NCBI GenBank assembly: GCA_903928285.1
Contig: CAIYQH010000427.1
Location: 1 to 13,184 of the forward strand
Reading direction: 5' to 3'
DNA from: an uncultured Bacteroidales bacterium
GTDB taxonomy: Bacteria; Bacteroidota; Bacteroidia; Bacteroidales; FEN-979
Length of the DNA stretch: 13,184 nucleotides
This document shows, one piece after another, positions 1 through 6,686 of the stretch. Numbering within the stretch: the first letter of the stretch is position 1; every line of letters begins with the position of its first letter. The notes beneath the pieces were generated by a model. That model was not told the DNA's origin, searched no databases, and saw only the letters and a list, made by a program, of their open reading frames with translations. A program made the translations under genes and the position numbers.

Positions 1-1167
1 CAGCAGCGCCATCAGCACCAGGATCGAAAACACGGGAACATCGATGAACCCCTTGGCCAATGCAATATTGGCAATGACCAGTTCCATGATCCCCCGGGCA
101 TTCAGTCCCAGTCCGAGGGTAACCGATTTGCTGCGATTTAACCCGGCAAGCCGTCCGCCCAGATAACCTCCGAAGATCTTGCTGAAAAAAGAGGCAACCA
201 GGACCACCAGCAGTAAACTCCAGTTAGTAAGTGATTGGATATTAAAGGCAATCCCCATCGTGGCAAAAAATATCGGGGCCAGGAAGCCCATGGTAATACC
301 GGAAATGCTGCGTTGAACCCTTTCGAAATCGCGGTTGGCGAACATACTGCGCGGGATGAGGATCGCCCCGAAAAAGGCCCCGACCACAAAGTGCAGCCCC
401 AGCAGTTCGGCAATACTCGAAAAGATCAGCACGAACAGGATCACAAAGGCAAACAGCGGCTCTTTCCCCCGCAGGTAACGAAAAAATTTATGTACCCGAG
501 GGTTCACCACGTTGACCTTTCGCTTGGCAAGTTTGAAAAATTTATAGGCAACGATAAGAACAGCGGTGAATACACATAATTTCAGGATCGTAAACAGGAC
601 CGACAGGGTAAGGTCTTCGATATTCTTGGTTGAATCATTGAAATCGAGGATGACGCCCAGCACCAGCAGCGCAATGATATCATTGAAGATGGCGGCGGAG
701 ATGATGCGCTGGCCGACATCGGTATTAAGCCTGCCCAGGTCCATCAGGATGCGGATACTCACCGGCAACGCCGTGATGGCGATACATAAACCAAGGAATA
801 TGGTAAAGGTGTTGGAAAAATGATAAATCAGCCCGATGGCGATACCGCTGGCCATCGGCACCAGAAACCCGAGCAGGGCAATCCACATGTTCCTCCCGCG
901 GATGGCGTTCCGGATCTCCTCCACCTCGATCTCCATCCCCGCCAGCACGATCAGCATGAAAACACCCAGCTCGGCGATGACTTTTATCTCTCCCGGGGAG
1001 GGGATGATGTTCAGCAGGGATGGTCCGAGGATGACACCGGCGATGACCTCACCGATCATCGATGGCATCCTGAACCGTTCTGCCAGCTCCCCCATCAGTT
1101 TGGCAGACAGCAACAAGATCAGCAGGTTAACAATGAAAGGAAGCTGATAGTGTACTAAATGGGACAT
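1..1167 (-). CDS. Cation:proton antiporter, Kef/Nha type (CPA2-like), 3' end outside the window
   Basis: Inner-membrane antiporter that exchanges Na+ or K+ for protons. I translated the reverse strand by hand: it is open for 389 codons from ATG at 1167 to the left edge with no stop, so the C-terminus is missing. It is almost entirely hydrophobic helices. Recognisable parts are GEVIAGVILGPSLL (39-52), typical of Kef/Nha proteins, the discontinuous-helix ion site FNDIIALLVL (161-170), and LGLNARGIMEL (353-363), a signature near the second crossover helix. The ion-site pair is Asn162-Asp163 rather than Asp-Asp. In the wider superfamily ND is associated with electroneutral exchange and DD with electrogenic exchange, so electroneutrality is inferred. 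A universal-stress or TrkA domain could follow outside the window. The gene is divergent from pnuC. The start has a TAnnTTTG element about 28 bases upstream. Ion specificity cannot be read from the sequence. Confidence 0.9.
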   Translation of the reverse strand, partial: MSHLVHYQLPFIVNLLILLLSAKLMGELAERFRMPSMIGEVIAGVILGPSLLNIIPSPGEIKVIAELGVFMLIVLAGMEIEVEEIRNAIRGRNMWIALLGFLVPMASGIAIGLIYHFSNTFTIFLGLCIAITALPVSIRILMDLGRLNTDVGQRIISAAIFNDIIALLVLGVILDFNDSTKNIEDLTLSVLFTILKLCVFTAVLIVAYKFFKLAKRKVNVVNPRVHKFFRYLRGKEPLFAFVILFVLIFSSIAELLGLHFVVGAFFGAILIPRSMFANRDFERVQRSISGITMGFLAPIFFATMGIAFNIQSLTNWSLLLVVLVASFFSKIFGGYLGGRLAGLNRSKSVTLGLGLNARGIMELVIANIALAKGFIDVPVFSILVLMALL

Positions 1168-1194
1168 ATTTGCCTGAATTCCTTGATGCTGATG

Positions 1195-1202
1195 CAAATG
1201 TA
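1195..1202 (-). promoter_or_regulatory. Bacteroidota -7 element for the antiporter gene
   Basis: Reading the minus strand, TACATTTG matches TAnnTTTG exactly. Transcription would start near 1190 and give a leader of roughly 20 bases before the ATG at 1167. No TTTG -33 box is present at the usual spacing, so the call rests on the -7 motif and its position. Confidence 0.5.
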
Positions 1203-1229
1203 ATACCTTTTGCAACACCTCCGGAAAAA

Positions 1230-1239
1230 GGTTGCAACC
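1230..1239. promoter_or_regulatory. Palindrome GGTTGCAACC in divergent promoter region, possible operator
   Basis: A perfect 10-base palindrome lies between the two divergent -7 elements, about 25 bases upstream of the pnuC -7 element. The core TTGCAAC also occurs as a direct repeat at 1210-1216, starting 22 bases (two helical turns) before the copy at 1232-1238. The regulator is not known to me. An NAD-responsive repressor would fit the adjacent genes, but that is inference. Confidence 0.35.
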
Positions 1240-1264
1240 ATCAGGGGCTTTGTCCATTAAATAT

Positions 1265-1272
1265 TACCTTTG
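1265..1272 (+). promoter_or_regulatory. Bacteroidota -7 element for pnuC (near-leaderless start)
   Basis: TACCTTTG matches TAnnTTTG exactly and ends five bases before the pnuC ATG at 1278. Transcription starts 4-7 bases after this element in characterised Bacteroidota promoters, so the mRNA would begin at or within about two bases of the start codon. No -33 TTTG was found at standard spacing. Confidence 0.55.
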
Positions 1273-1277
1273 CACCA

Positions 1278-1874
1278 ATGGATCTTACTTCGGTTTTACA
1301 AATTGGCCCTTTCCAGACAAGCTTTATCGAACTGATTGCAGTCGCATTCGGCCTGATCTGCGTTTGGTGTATGAAAAAGGAGAGCGTACTGGCATTCCCC
1401 TTCGGCATTGTCAATGTGCTGATCTACGTCTATATCTTCTTTGCCTCAAAACTCTATGCCAACGCGGCTATCAACGGCTTCTTCTTCGTGATGAGCGCCT
1501 ATGGCTGGTACAGCTGGACCCGGAAGGACTGCCACGACGAAACCATCAGGATCTCCCGGTGCTCCCCGAAAGGAATCGTAATGAACAGCCTGGCTATCCT
1601 GCTCTTTTTCATCATTATCAGGATTGTCCTGGTTCGTTACACCACCAGCCCGATCCCCACCTGGGATGCGCTGACCACCGCCGTTTACATGGTGGCACAA
1701 TGGCTGCTCTCACGTAAAAAGATCGAAAACTGGATCCTCTGGATTGCTGCCGATACGGCTATGATCGGGATTTGTGCATGGGAGGGGCTCTACTTCAGCA
1801 GTTTCCAGTATCTCGTTTTTACCCTGATCGCCATCTTCGGATTCCGCGAATGGAAAACAAAACTGGTAGGATGA
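1278..1874 (+). CDS. pnuC: Nicotinamide riboside transporter PnuC
   Basis: Seven-helix inner-membrane facilitator that brings nicotinamide riboside into the cell; a cytoplasmic kinase then traps it. The 198-residue product is the usual PnuC length and hydrophobic throughout. Family features include the FGLICVWCMKKES segment (24-36), AAINGFFFVMSAYGWYSW (63-80), AQWLLSRKKIENWILW (140-155) and the C-terminal FGFREW (187-192). I chose ATG 1278 over the in-frame ATG at 1170. The 36 extra residues have no transporter character, and a promoter element lies between the two. The stop overlaps the next gene's start (ATGA, 1871-1874), so the transporter and kinase are probably translationally coupled. 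Some Bacteroidota PnuC relatives (PnuT) carry thiamine, but those go with thiamine genes and TPP riboswitches. Here the neighbour is a ribosylnicotinamide kinase and no riboswitch is seen. Confidence 0.93.
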   Translation: MDLTSVLQIGPFQTSFIELIAVAFGLICVWCMKKESVLAFPFGIVNVLIYVYIFFASKLYANAAINGFFFVMSAYGWYSWTRKDCHDETIRISRCSPKGIVMNSLAILLFFIIIRIVLVRYTTSPIPTWDALTTAVYMVAQWLLSRKKIENWILWIAADTAMIGICAWEGLYFSSFQYLVFTLIAIFGFREWKTKLVG

Positions 1875-2392
1875 TCGCCAGAATTGCGGTTACCGGCCCA
1901 GAATCCACAGGAAAATCAGTACTCGCAGAGCTGCTGGCTGCCTATTACAAAACCGTATGGGTTCCCGAATATGCCCGCGAATATCTCGACAGCCTCGGCC
2001 ATCCCTATGAAAAGGAGGATATTGCCCTGATCGCCCGCGGTCAGCTTGCCCGTGAGGCCATCCGGGAGGAAAAGGCAACCTCCATGTTGTTTTGTGATAC
2101 AGAGATGCTGGTGACCAAGATTTGGAGCGAGGTGAAGTACAAATGGTGTGATCCCTGGATACTGGATGCCCTTGAAAACCACCGGTATAACCTTTACCTT
2201 CTGTGCGACATCGATCTGCCGTGGCAATACGACCCCCTGCGCGAACATCCCGACCAGCGGCAGTTCCTGTTTGATCTCTATTACCGGGAACTCTCCGCGC
2301 GAAAATTTCCCTTTGCTGTGGTTCGCGGGACAGGGGAGCGCCGGTTGAAAAATGCTGTTGAAACTATTGAACAGTTTAACTTTGCACGATAA
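1871..2392 (+). CDS. NadR-type ribosylnicotinamide kinase (standalone AAA/P-loop domain)
   Basis: Cytoplasmic P-loop kinase predicted to phosphorylate nicotinamide riboside to NMN, trapping it after PnuC uptake and feeding NAD synthesis. The 173 residues correspond only to the C-terminal kinase domain of E. coli NadR; the helix-turn-helix and NMN adenylyltransferase domains are absent. Visible motifs are Walker A GPESTGKS (9-16), the NadR-like VPEYAREYLD (31-40), DTEML (76-80), and the lid region CDIDLPWQYDPLREHPDQR (112-130). ATG 1871 overlaps the pnuC stop. An in-frame ATG at 1772 lies inside pnuC and would add 33 residues without family character ahead of the P-loop, so it was rejected. 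Because this protein lacks the adenylyltransferase step, another enzyme such as NadD must convert NMN to NAD. Substrate preference is inferred from family and neighbour. Confidence 0.9.
   Translation: MIARIAVTGPESTGKSVLAELLAAYYKTVWVPEYAREYLDSLGHPYEKEDIALIARGQLAREAIREEKATSMLFCDTEMLVTKIWSEVKYKWCDPWILDALENHRYNLYLLCDIDLPWQYDPLREHPDQRQFLFDLYYRELSARKFPFAVVRGTGERRLKNAVETIEQFNFAR
2377..2384 (+). promoter_or_regulatory. Bacteroidota -7 element for the glycan cluster, inside the end of the kinase gene
   Basis: TAACTTTG matches TAnnTTTG exactly and overlaps the last codons of the kinase gene. A TTG at 2358-2360, 16 bases upstream, could act as a weak -33 box. Transcription would start near 2390, giving a leader of about 46 bases before ATG 2437. 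This suggests the glycan genes have their own promoter in addition to any read-through from pnuC. Confidence 0.5.
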
Positions 2393-2436
2393 TAAAAGGC
2401 CGGAAGGTTCCATTAACTAACCCAAACATTCCCGAA

Positions 2437-3615
2437 ATGGAGAGAAAGATCAGGGTTCTTTTTTTACCTAAATGGTATCCCAACCGTTACGATCCGATGC
2501 CGGGCCTCTTTATCCGCCGTCAGGCGGAGGCCATTACCCCCTTTTGCGATGTGGCGGTGATTTATGTTCATCCCGATCCGGAATGCCCGAATCAGTATGA
2601 GGCCGAGTTCAGCGAAGAAAACCAGGTGAGGGTGCTTCGGGTATACTATAAAACAACAGGAGTTAAATCAGGGTTCTTTGCCAAGGCGCTGAACCTGTGG
2701 AAGTTTTACAGGGCTAATCTGAAGGCGATCCACAGCATCCGGCAGTTTGAGCCCGACCTGGTCCATGCTCACGTACTCACCCGGATGGGGTTCATCGGAT
2801 GGAAGGTAAGCAGGAAGCAGCATATTCCGCTGGTCATTTCGGAACACTGGTCCAGGTATTTTCCCGCGAACAACTCCTACCAGGGATGGCTCCGGAAACT
2901 GCTTACCTCCTTCGTCGTAAAGAGGGCCGGCGCCGTGGTGGCTGTATCCGCTGAATTAAAGGATGCCATGAAGCGGTGCAACCTTTTAAACCCTGAATAT
3001 TATGTAATTCCCAATGTGGTCGACACGACGATCTTTCAGCCTGTATTTGCCATCCAGGCCGATCCGGTCAGAACCATCGTTCATATCTCCTGCTTTGAGG
3101 ATAAATCAAAAAATATTTCGGGTTTCCTTCGTTCGGTAAAGGCGCTCTCCCAATTGCGACAGGACTTCCGTTGTATGATGGTTGGCGAAGGACCCGGATG
3201 GATTGAGATGATGGAATATGCCGAACACCTTGGGCTTTTCGATTCAATGGTATTCTTTACCGGCGTGAAAACAGAGGAGGAACTGGCCGGGCTCCTGGGC
3301 GGCGCCGACTTCTCGGTCCTTTCGAGCCGTTATGAGACCTTTGGCACCGTGGTGATCGAAAGCCTTGCCTGCGGCGTCCCAGTGGTTGCCACCTCCGTTG
3401 GTGTTGCCCCTGCCATCATCAATGAAAATAACGGGTTGCTTGTGCCGCCCGAAGATGAGGCGGCCATGACCGCAGCGCTCAATACCATGGTTGACAGTTG
3501 TCGTACTTACGACCGCCAACAGGTACGGTCAGCTACAGAAGGGAAATTCGATCCGGAGTCTGTAGGCGCACAACTGCTGGCGGTTTACCGGAAAGTTCTG
3601 GATAAAAAACATTGA
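2437..3615 (+). CDS. Glycosyltransferase family 4 (GT-B fold)
   Basis: Retaining glycosyltransferase predicted to move a sugar from a nucleotide donor onto a lipid-linked or other glycan acceptor at the cytoplasmic face of the inner membrane. The 392 residues have the two-domain GT-B plan. The N-terminal acceptor domain contains FLPKWYPNRYDPMPGLFIRR (9-28), PDLVHAHVLTRMGF (106-119) and SEHWSRY (135-141). The C-terminal donor domain contains IPNVVDTTIF (191-200), a lysine-bearing EDKSKNI loop (221-227), MVGEGP (248-253) and the GT4 EX7E motif Glu300-Glu308 within the YETFGTVVIESLACG stretch. There is no signal peptide or membrane helix. It leads a three-gene unit followed 18 bases later by the formyltransferase/GINT1-like fusion and then a flippase, which points to cell-surface glycan or glycolipid assembly. 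Sugar and acceptor cannot be deduced. Confidence 0.92.
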   Translation: MERKIRVLFLPKWYPNRYDPMPGLFIRRQAEAITPFCDVAVIYVHPDPECPNQYEAEFSEENQVRVLRVYYKTTGVKSGFFAKALNLWKFYRANLKAIHSIRQFEPDLVHAHVLTRMGFIGWKVSRKQHIPLVISEHWSRYFPANNSYQGWLRKLLTSFVVKRAGAVVAVSAELKDAMKRCNLLNPEYYVIPNVVDTTIFQPVFAIQADPVRTIVHISCFEDKSKNISGFLRSVKALSQLRQDFRCMMVGEGPGWIEMMEYAEHLGLFDSMVFFTGVKTEEELAGLLGGADFSVLSSRYETFGTVVIESLACGVPVVATSVGVAPAIINENNGLLVPPEDEAAMTAALNTMVDSCRTYDRQQVRSATEGKFDPESVGAQLLAVYRKVLDKKH

Positions 3616-3633
3616 CAAATAGCCATTACCTGA

Positions 3634-5391
3634 ATGCAGCCGAGCCCTGAAATAGAAAAGTCATCCTCCCTGCGGTTTGGGATCATGTGCAGCGGCGCTG
3701 TTTTCCAGCGCTGGCAGGCCGATGCGCTGCTGGAACTGATGGCCGGAGGGCACCGGCCCGTGTTGCTGATCACCGATCCCCGGACACCTCCCCCGATTTC
3801 AAAGGTTAAAAGCCTGCTGAAAAGGGATTGGCGCGTGTTTCTCTTCACCTTCCTCGAAAACAGGCTGTTTAAACCATCGGCCCGAAAGCCTGTTGACCTG
3901 GCCCTTGATATGACCGGGATACAACGGCTGGAATGCCGGGTGAGACAGCAGGGATATTCCGAATATTTCGAAGACAGGGATATTGCTGTTATCAGGAACT
4001 GCAACCTTGATTTTATACTCCGTTTCGGTTTTAATATCATCCGGGGGGATATTTTAACAACTGCCCGTTTTGGCGTATGGTCGTTTCACCACGGCGACGA
4101 GGTGAAATACCGCGGCGGACCAGCAGGTTTCTGGGAGATATTCAACGGGGATCCTGTCAATGGCGCCATCCTGCAGCAACTTACCGATAAACTCGACGGG
4201 GGGATCATCCTGAAAAAGGGGTATCTGAAAACCATCCGCCATTCATACCGGGGTAATCTTGAACAACTTTTTTCAGTCAGTTCATCCTGGCCGGCTATGG
4301 TCGCCGGGATGATCGCAACGAAGGCCCCAACCCAATTCCTGAAAAGTGAAACCAGCGCACCGGTCTATAAACTTCCCGGCAACGGGAATATGCTTCTGTT
4401 CCTGCTGAAACTCTTCCGGAACAAGATTTCATTTCATTATGCCGGTCTCTTCCGCTCGGAGGATTGGAATATCGGGATCGTTGACCATCCCCTGCCTGAG
4501 ATCGCCCTTGGCAACGTGATCCTTAAAAGCAGCGATATCCGCTGGTTCCCCGTGATGGCCAAAGGCACCTACCTGGCCGACCCTTCAGGCTTCACTGTCG
4601 ATGAAAAACTGCATATTCTCGCTGAAAAGTTCAGCTATGCCAATGGCAAAGCCGTCATTTCAGAGTTCATCCTGTCGCCCGGCGCCTTCCCGTCACTCTC
4701 TGAGGGTGAAACCCATGGTTTCCCGCCTCCGCTCCCCGTTTACGCTCCATCTCCGTGTATGACCGGCAACGGCTACCACCTTTCCTATCCCTATGTTGCT
4801 GAGTATGAGGGTGAAGTTTACTGCATCCCGGAATCCTATCAGTCGGGGACCATCACCCTTTACCACCGCGACAGGATGACAGGCAGGTTTTTCCCTGACA
4901 GGATTCTTCTCGACAAGGTACAGGCTGTCGACCCGACGGTTTTCTTGTACGATGGTCTCTGGTGGCTCTCCTTTACAATGAAAGAGCACTCCAACTCTCA
5001 TCTGTACCTTTTCTATTCAAAAGATCTGGAAGGCCCGTACCAGCCTCATGCATGCAACCCTGTGAAGATCGATATCAGGTCGGCCCGCCCTGCGGGGACT
5101 CCCTTTATTCACAAGGGAATACTCTACCGTCCCGCCCAGGATTGTTCGGTGACCTATGGTGGCCGAACTGTCATCAATAAGGTCGTAAGGCTTACTGCCG
5201 ACCAGTTCGTAGAAGAGCAGGAGAACCTGGTAGAACCGGTGCCTGACAGTCTCTGGAACAGGGGATTGCATACTTTGTCAGCGGTCGGGACGTTTACGGT
5301 TCTGGATGGCAAACGGTTCAGGTTCAACTATCATTTTTTCACGGACCAGTTGCATTTCAAGTTAATGAAAAGGAGATCGCAGGATGTTTAA
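3634..5391 (+). CDS. Fusion: formyltransferase-like domain plus GINT1-N-like five-bladed propeller domain
   Basis: The 585-residue protein has two parts. Residues ~12-250 resemble the formyltransferase (Fmt/ArnA) fold: GVWSFHHGDEVKYRGGPAGF (147-166) aligns with the catalytic NxHxSLLPxxRG segment, and NGDPVNGAILQQLTDKLDGG (171-190) with the GDxxTGVTI...LDTG segment. His152 and Asp188 are kept, but the triad Asn is Ser150 and the SLLP loop is replaced. Residues ~275-585 resemble the N-terminal domain of plant glucosamine inositolphosphorylceramide transferase, a GH43-like propeller: DWNIGIVDHP (277-286), YLADPSGF (313-320), HLSYPYVAEYEGEVYCIPE (382-400), AVDPTVF (431-437), RSARPAGTPF (482-491) and LYRPAQDCSVTYGG (497-510). 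The domain calls are from remembered family patterns. A role in modifying or transferring an amino sugar during surface glycan assembly is inferred from the flanking GT4 and flippase. The catalysed reaction is unknown to me. The gene overlaps the flippase gene by 8 bases. Confidence 0.8.
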   Translation: MQPSPEIEKSSSLRFGIMCSGAVFQRWQADALLELMAGGHRPVLLITDPRTPPPISKVKSLLKRDWRVFLFTFLENRLFKPSARKPVDLALDMTGIQRLECRVRQQGYSEYFEDRDIAVIRNCNLDFILRFGFNIIRGDILTTARFGVWSFHHGDEVKYRGGPAGFWEIFNGDPVNGAILQQLTDKLDGGIILKKGYLKTIRHSYRGNLEQLFSVSSSWPAMVAGMIATKAPTQFLKSETSAPVYKLPGNGNMLLFLLKLFRNKISFHYAGLFRSEDWNIGIVDHPLPEIALGNVILKSSDIRWFPVMAKGTYLADPSGFTVDEKLHILAEKFSYANGKAVISEFILSPGAFPSLSEGETHGFPPPLPVYAPSPCMTGNGYHLSYPYVAEYEGEVYCIPESYQSGTITLYHRDRMTGRFFPDRILLDKVQAVDPTVFLYDGLWWLSFTMKEHSNSHLYLFYSKDLEGPYQPHACNPVKIDIRSARPAGTPFIHKGILYRPAQDCSVTYGGRTVINKVVRLTADQFVEEQENLVEPVPDSLWNRGLHTLSAVGTFTVLDGKRFRFNYHFFTDQLHFKLMKRRSQDV

Positions 5392-6676
5392 GAAGGTTAT
5401 GGGAACCATTGGCACAAAGCTGCTGACGGCGGTGATCGCCGTAGGCACCTGGATACTCAATGCCCATTACCTCGGGCCCGAGAACCTGGGCACGATCAGC
5501 CTGATCATCTTCTCGGTTGCCATCATCCAGCTTTTTACCAATTTCGTGGCCGGCGCGGCGCTGATCTATATGACCCCCCGCACAGGGATTTACAAACTCT
5601 TCATCCCGGCCTATATCTGGACCTTTTTCATCACCCTGGCCGGCGCCTTCCTCATGCTGGCCATCGGCAGGGTCTTCCCTATCATCGAGATGATCCCTGC
5701 AGGCTATTTTACTCCCGTGATCGTCCTTGCCCTGGTCATGTCATTTACCTCGGTTCACTACATGCTGCTGCTGGGCCTTGAAAAGGTCAATACCTTCAAT
5801 ATCATCAGCCTGGTGCAGAGCATCCTCCTTTTTCTCATCCTGCTGCTGATCCTGTTCGGTATCCGCCGGTATGATGTGATGAGCTATTACTGGCCCATCC
5901 TGATATCCTATGGCGTTGCGCTGGTATTCAGTCTTGTGAAACTCTGGCCCTCCTTTAAAAAAGTGCCGCTTATCGGCATGAAGACACTGCTTTGCGAGAT
6001 CTTCCGGTTCGGGACCTATGTCCAGTTCGCAAACCTGTTCCAGACGATGAATTACAGGCTCAGCCTGAAGTTCGTGGATTATTTTTCGGGCCGGGCAGCG
6101 GTCGGTATCCTGTCGCTGGGGATGCAACTGGCCGAAGGCCTCTGGCTGATCAGCCGGAGCCTGGGCACCGTACAGTATTCAAGGCTTTCGAATGAAATGA
6201 ATTTTGATTACTCAGCCCGTCTCACCCTGACTTTCGCGAAGATTGCCTGGGCCGTGACTGCCATTGCCATGGCGCTGATGCTGCTGATCCCCCGGTTTGT
6301 CTTCACGATGATCTTCTCGCCCCGTTTCGGTGATGTGAAGCTGGTCATCGCCTCCCTTTCGTTCGGCATCGTAGCGTTGAGTGTATCGATGATCTTCAGC
6401 GGTTTCTTCTCCGCCATCAACAAACCCTATCACAACACCATCAGTTCCGCCATCGGCCTGGTATTCACCATCGTCCTTGGTTTGATCCTGATCCCCTCGT
6501 ACGGGATCATGGGCGCCGGCATTGCCGCCACCTTCTCCTACACCGCCCTGGCCCTTTATCAATTCATCATATTCTCACGGATGACGAAGATCGGTTTGCG
6601 CGATTTCCTGCTCACGAAGGCTGAGATCAGCCTGCTGGCGGGGGAGTTGAAGAAAATCGCGAAGCGCAGCGCGTGA
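5384..6676 (+). CDS. Wzx-type polysaccharide/lipid-linked glycan flippase (MOP superfamily)
   Basis: Integral inner-membrane protein predicted to flip a lipid-linked glycan from the cytoplasmic to the periplasmic face. The 430 residues contain about 12 hydrophobic segments, for example around 8-28, 36-62, 72-96, 108-130, 137-160, 166-188, 284-304, 318-342, 352-370 and 375-397. The start ILNAHYLGPENLGTISLI (24-41) and late PSYGIMGAGIAATFSYTAL (371-389) are typical of Wzx/PST-family flippases. Length is usual for the family. The start overlaps the end of the preceding gene by 8 bases, so the two are probably translationally coupled. It is the last gene of the unit and is convergent with the decarboxylase-like gene, 10 bases away, with no obvious terminator between them. 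No polymerase or ligase gene is present in the window, so the exported unit may be short or completed by enzymes encoded elsewhere. Confidence 0.88.
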   Translation: MFKKVMGTIGTKLLTAVIAVGTWILNAHYLGPENLGTISLIIFSVAIIQLFTNFVAGAALIYMTPRTGIYKLFIPAYIWTFFITLAGAFLMLAIGRVFPIIEMIPAGYFTPVIVLALVMSFTSVHYMLLLGLEKVNTFNIISLVQSILLFLILLLILFGIRRYDVMSYYWPILISYGVALVFSLVKLWPSFKKVPLIGMKTLLCEIFRFGTYVQFANLFQTMNYRLSLKFVDYFSGRAAVGILSLGMQLAEGLWLISRSLGTVQYSRLSNEMNFDYSARLTLTFAKIAWAVTAIAMALMLLIPRFVFTMIFSPRFGDVKLVIASLSFGIVALSVSMIFSGFFSAINKPYHNTISSAIGLVFTIVLGLILIPSYGIMGAGIAATFSYTALALYQFIIFSRMTKIGLRDFLLTKAEISLLAGELKKIAKRSA

Positions 6677-6686
6677 CCCGGTGCGG

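Noticed and set aside
235..1158. Several plus-strand open frames of 85-114 codons
   Set aside because: They lie opposite the antiporter gene, have no recognisable motifs, and the minus-strand frame carries clear transporter signatures over the whole stretch.
1170..1277. 36-codon N-terminal extension of pnuC
   Set aside because: The extension has no transporter character and a -7 promoter element lies within it, just before ATG 1278.
1168..1277. Possible TPP or other riboswitch before pnuC
   Set aside because: The -7 element sits next to the ATG, leaving no room for a leader, and no TPP core such as CTGAGA is present.
1772..1870. 33-codon N-terminal extension of the kinase inside pnuC
   Set aside because: The extension is a shifted reading of pnuC; the P-loop follows naturally from ATG 1871, which overlaps the pnuC stop.
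6208..6562. Minus-strand frames opposite the flippase
   Set aside because: They are composed of charged, low-complexity residues typical of antisense readings of a hydrophobic membrane protein.
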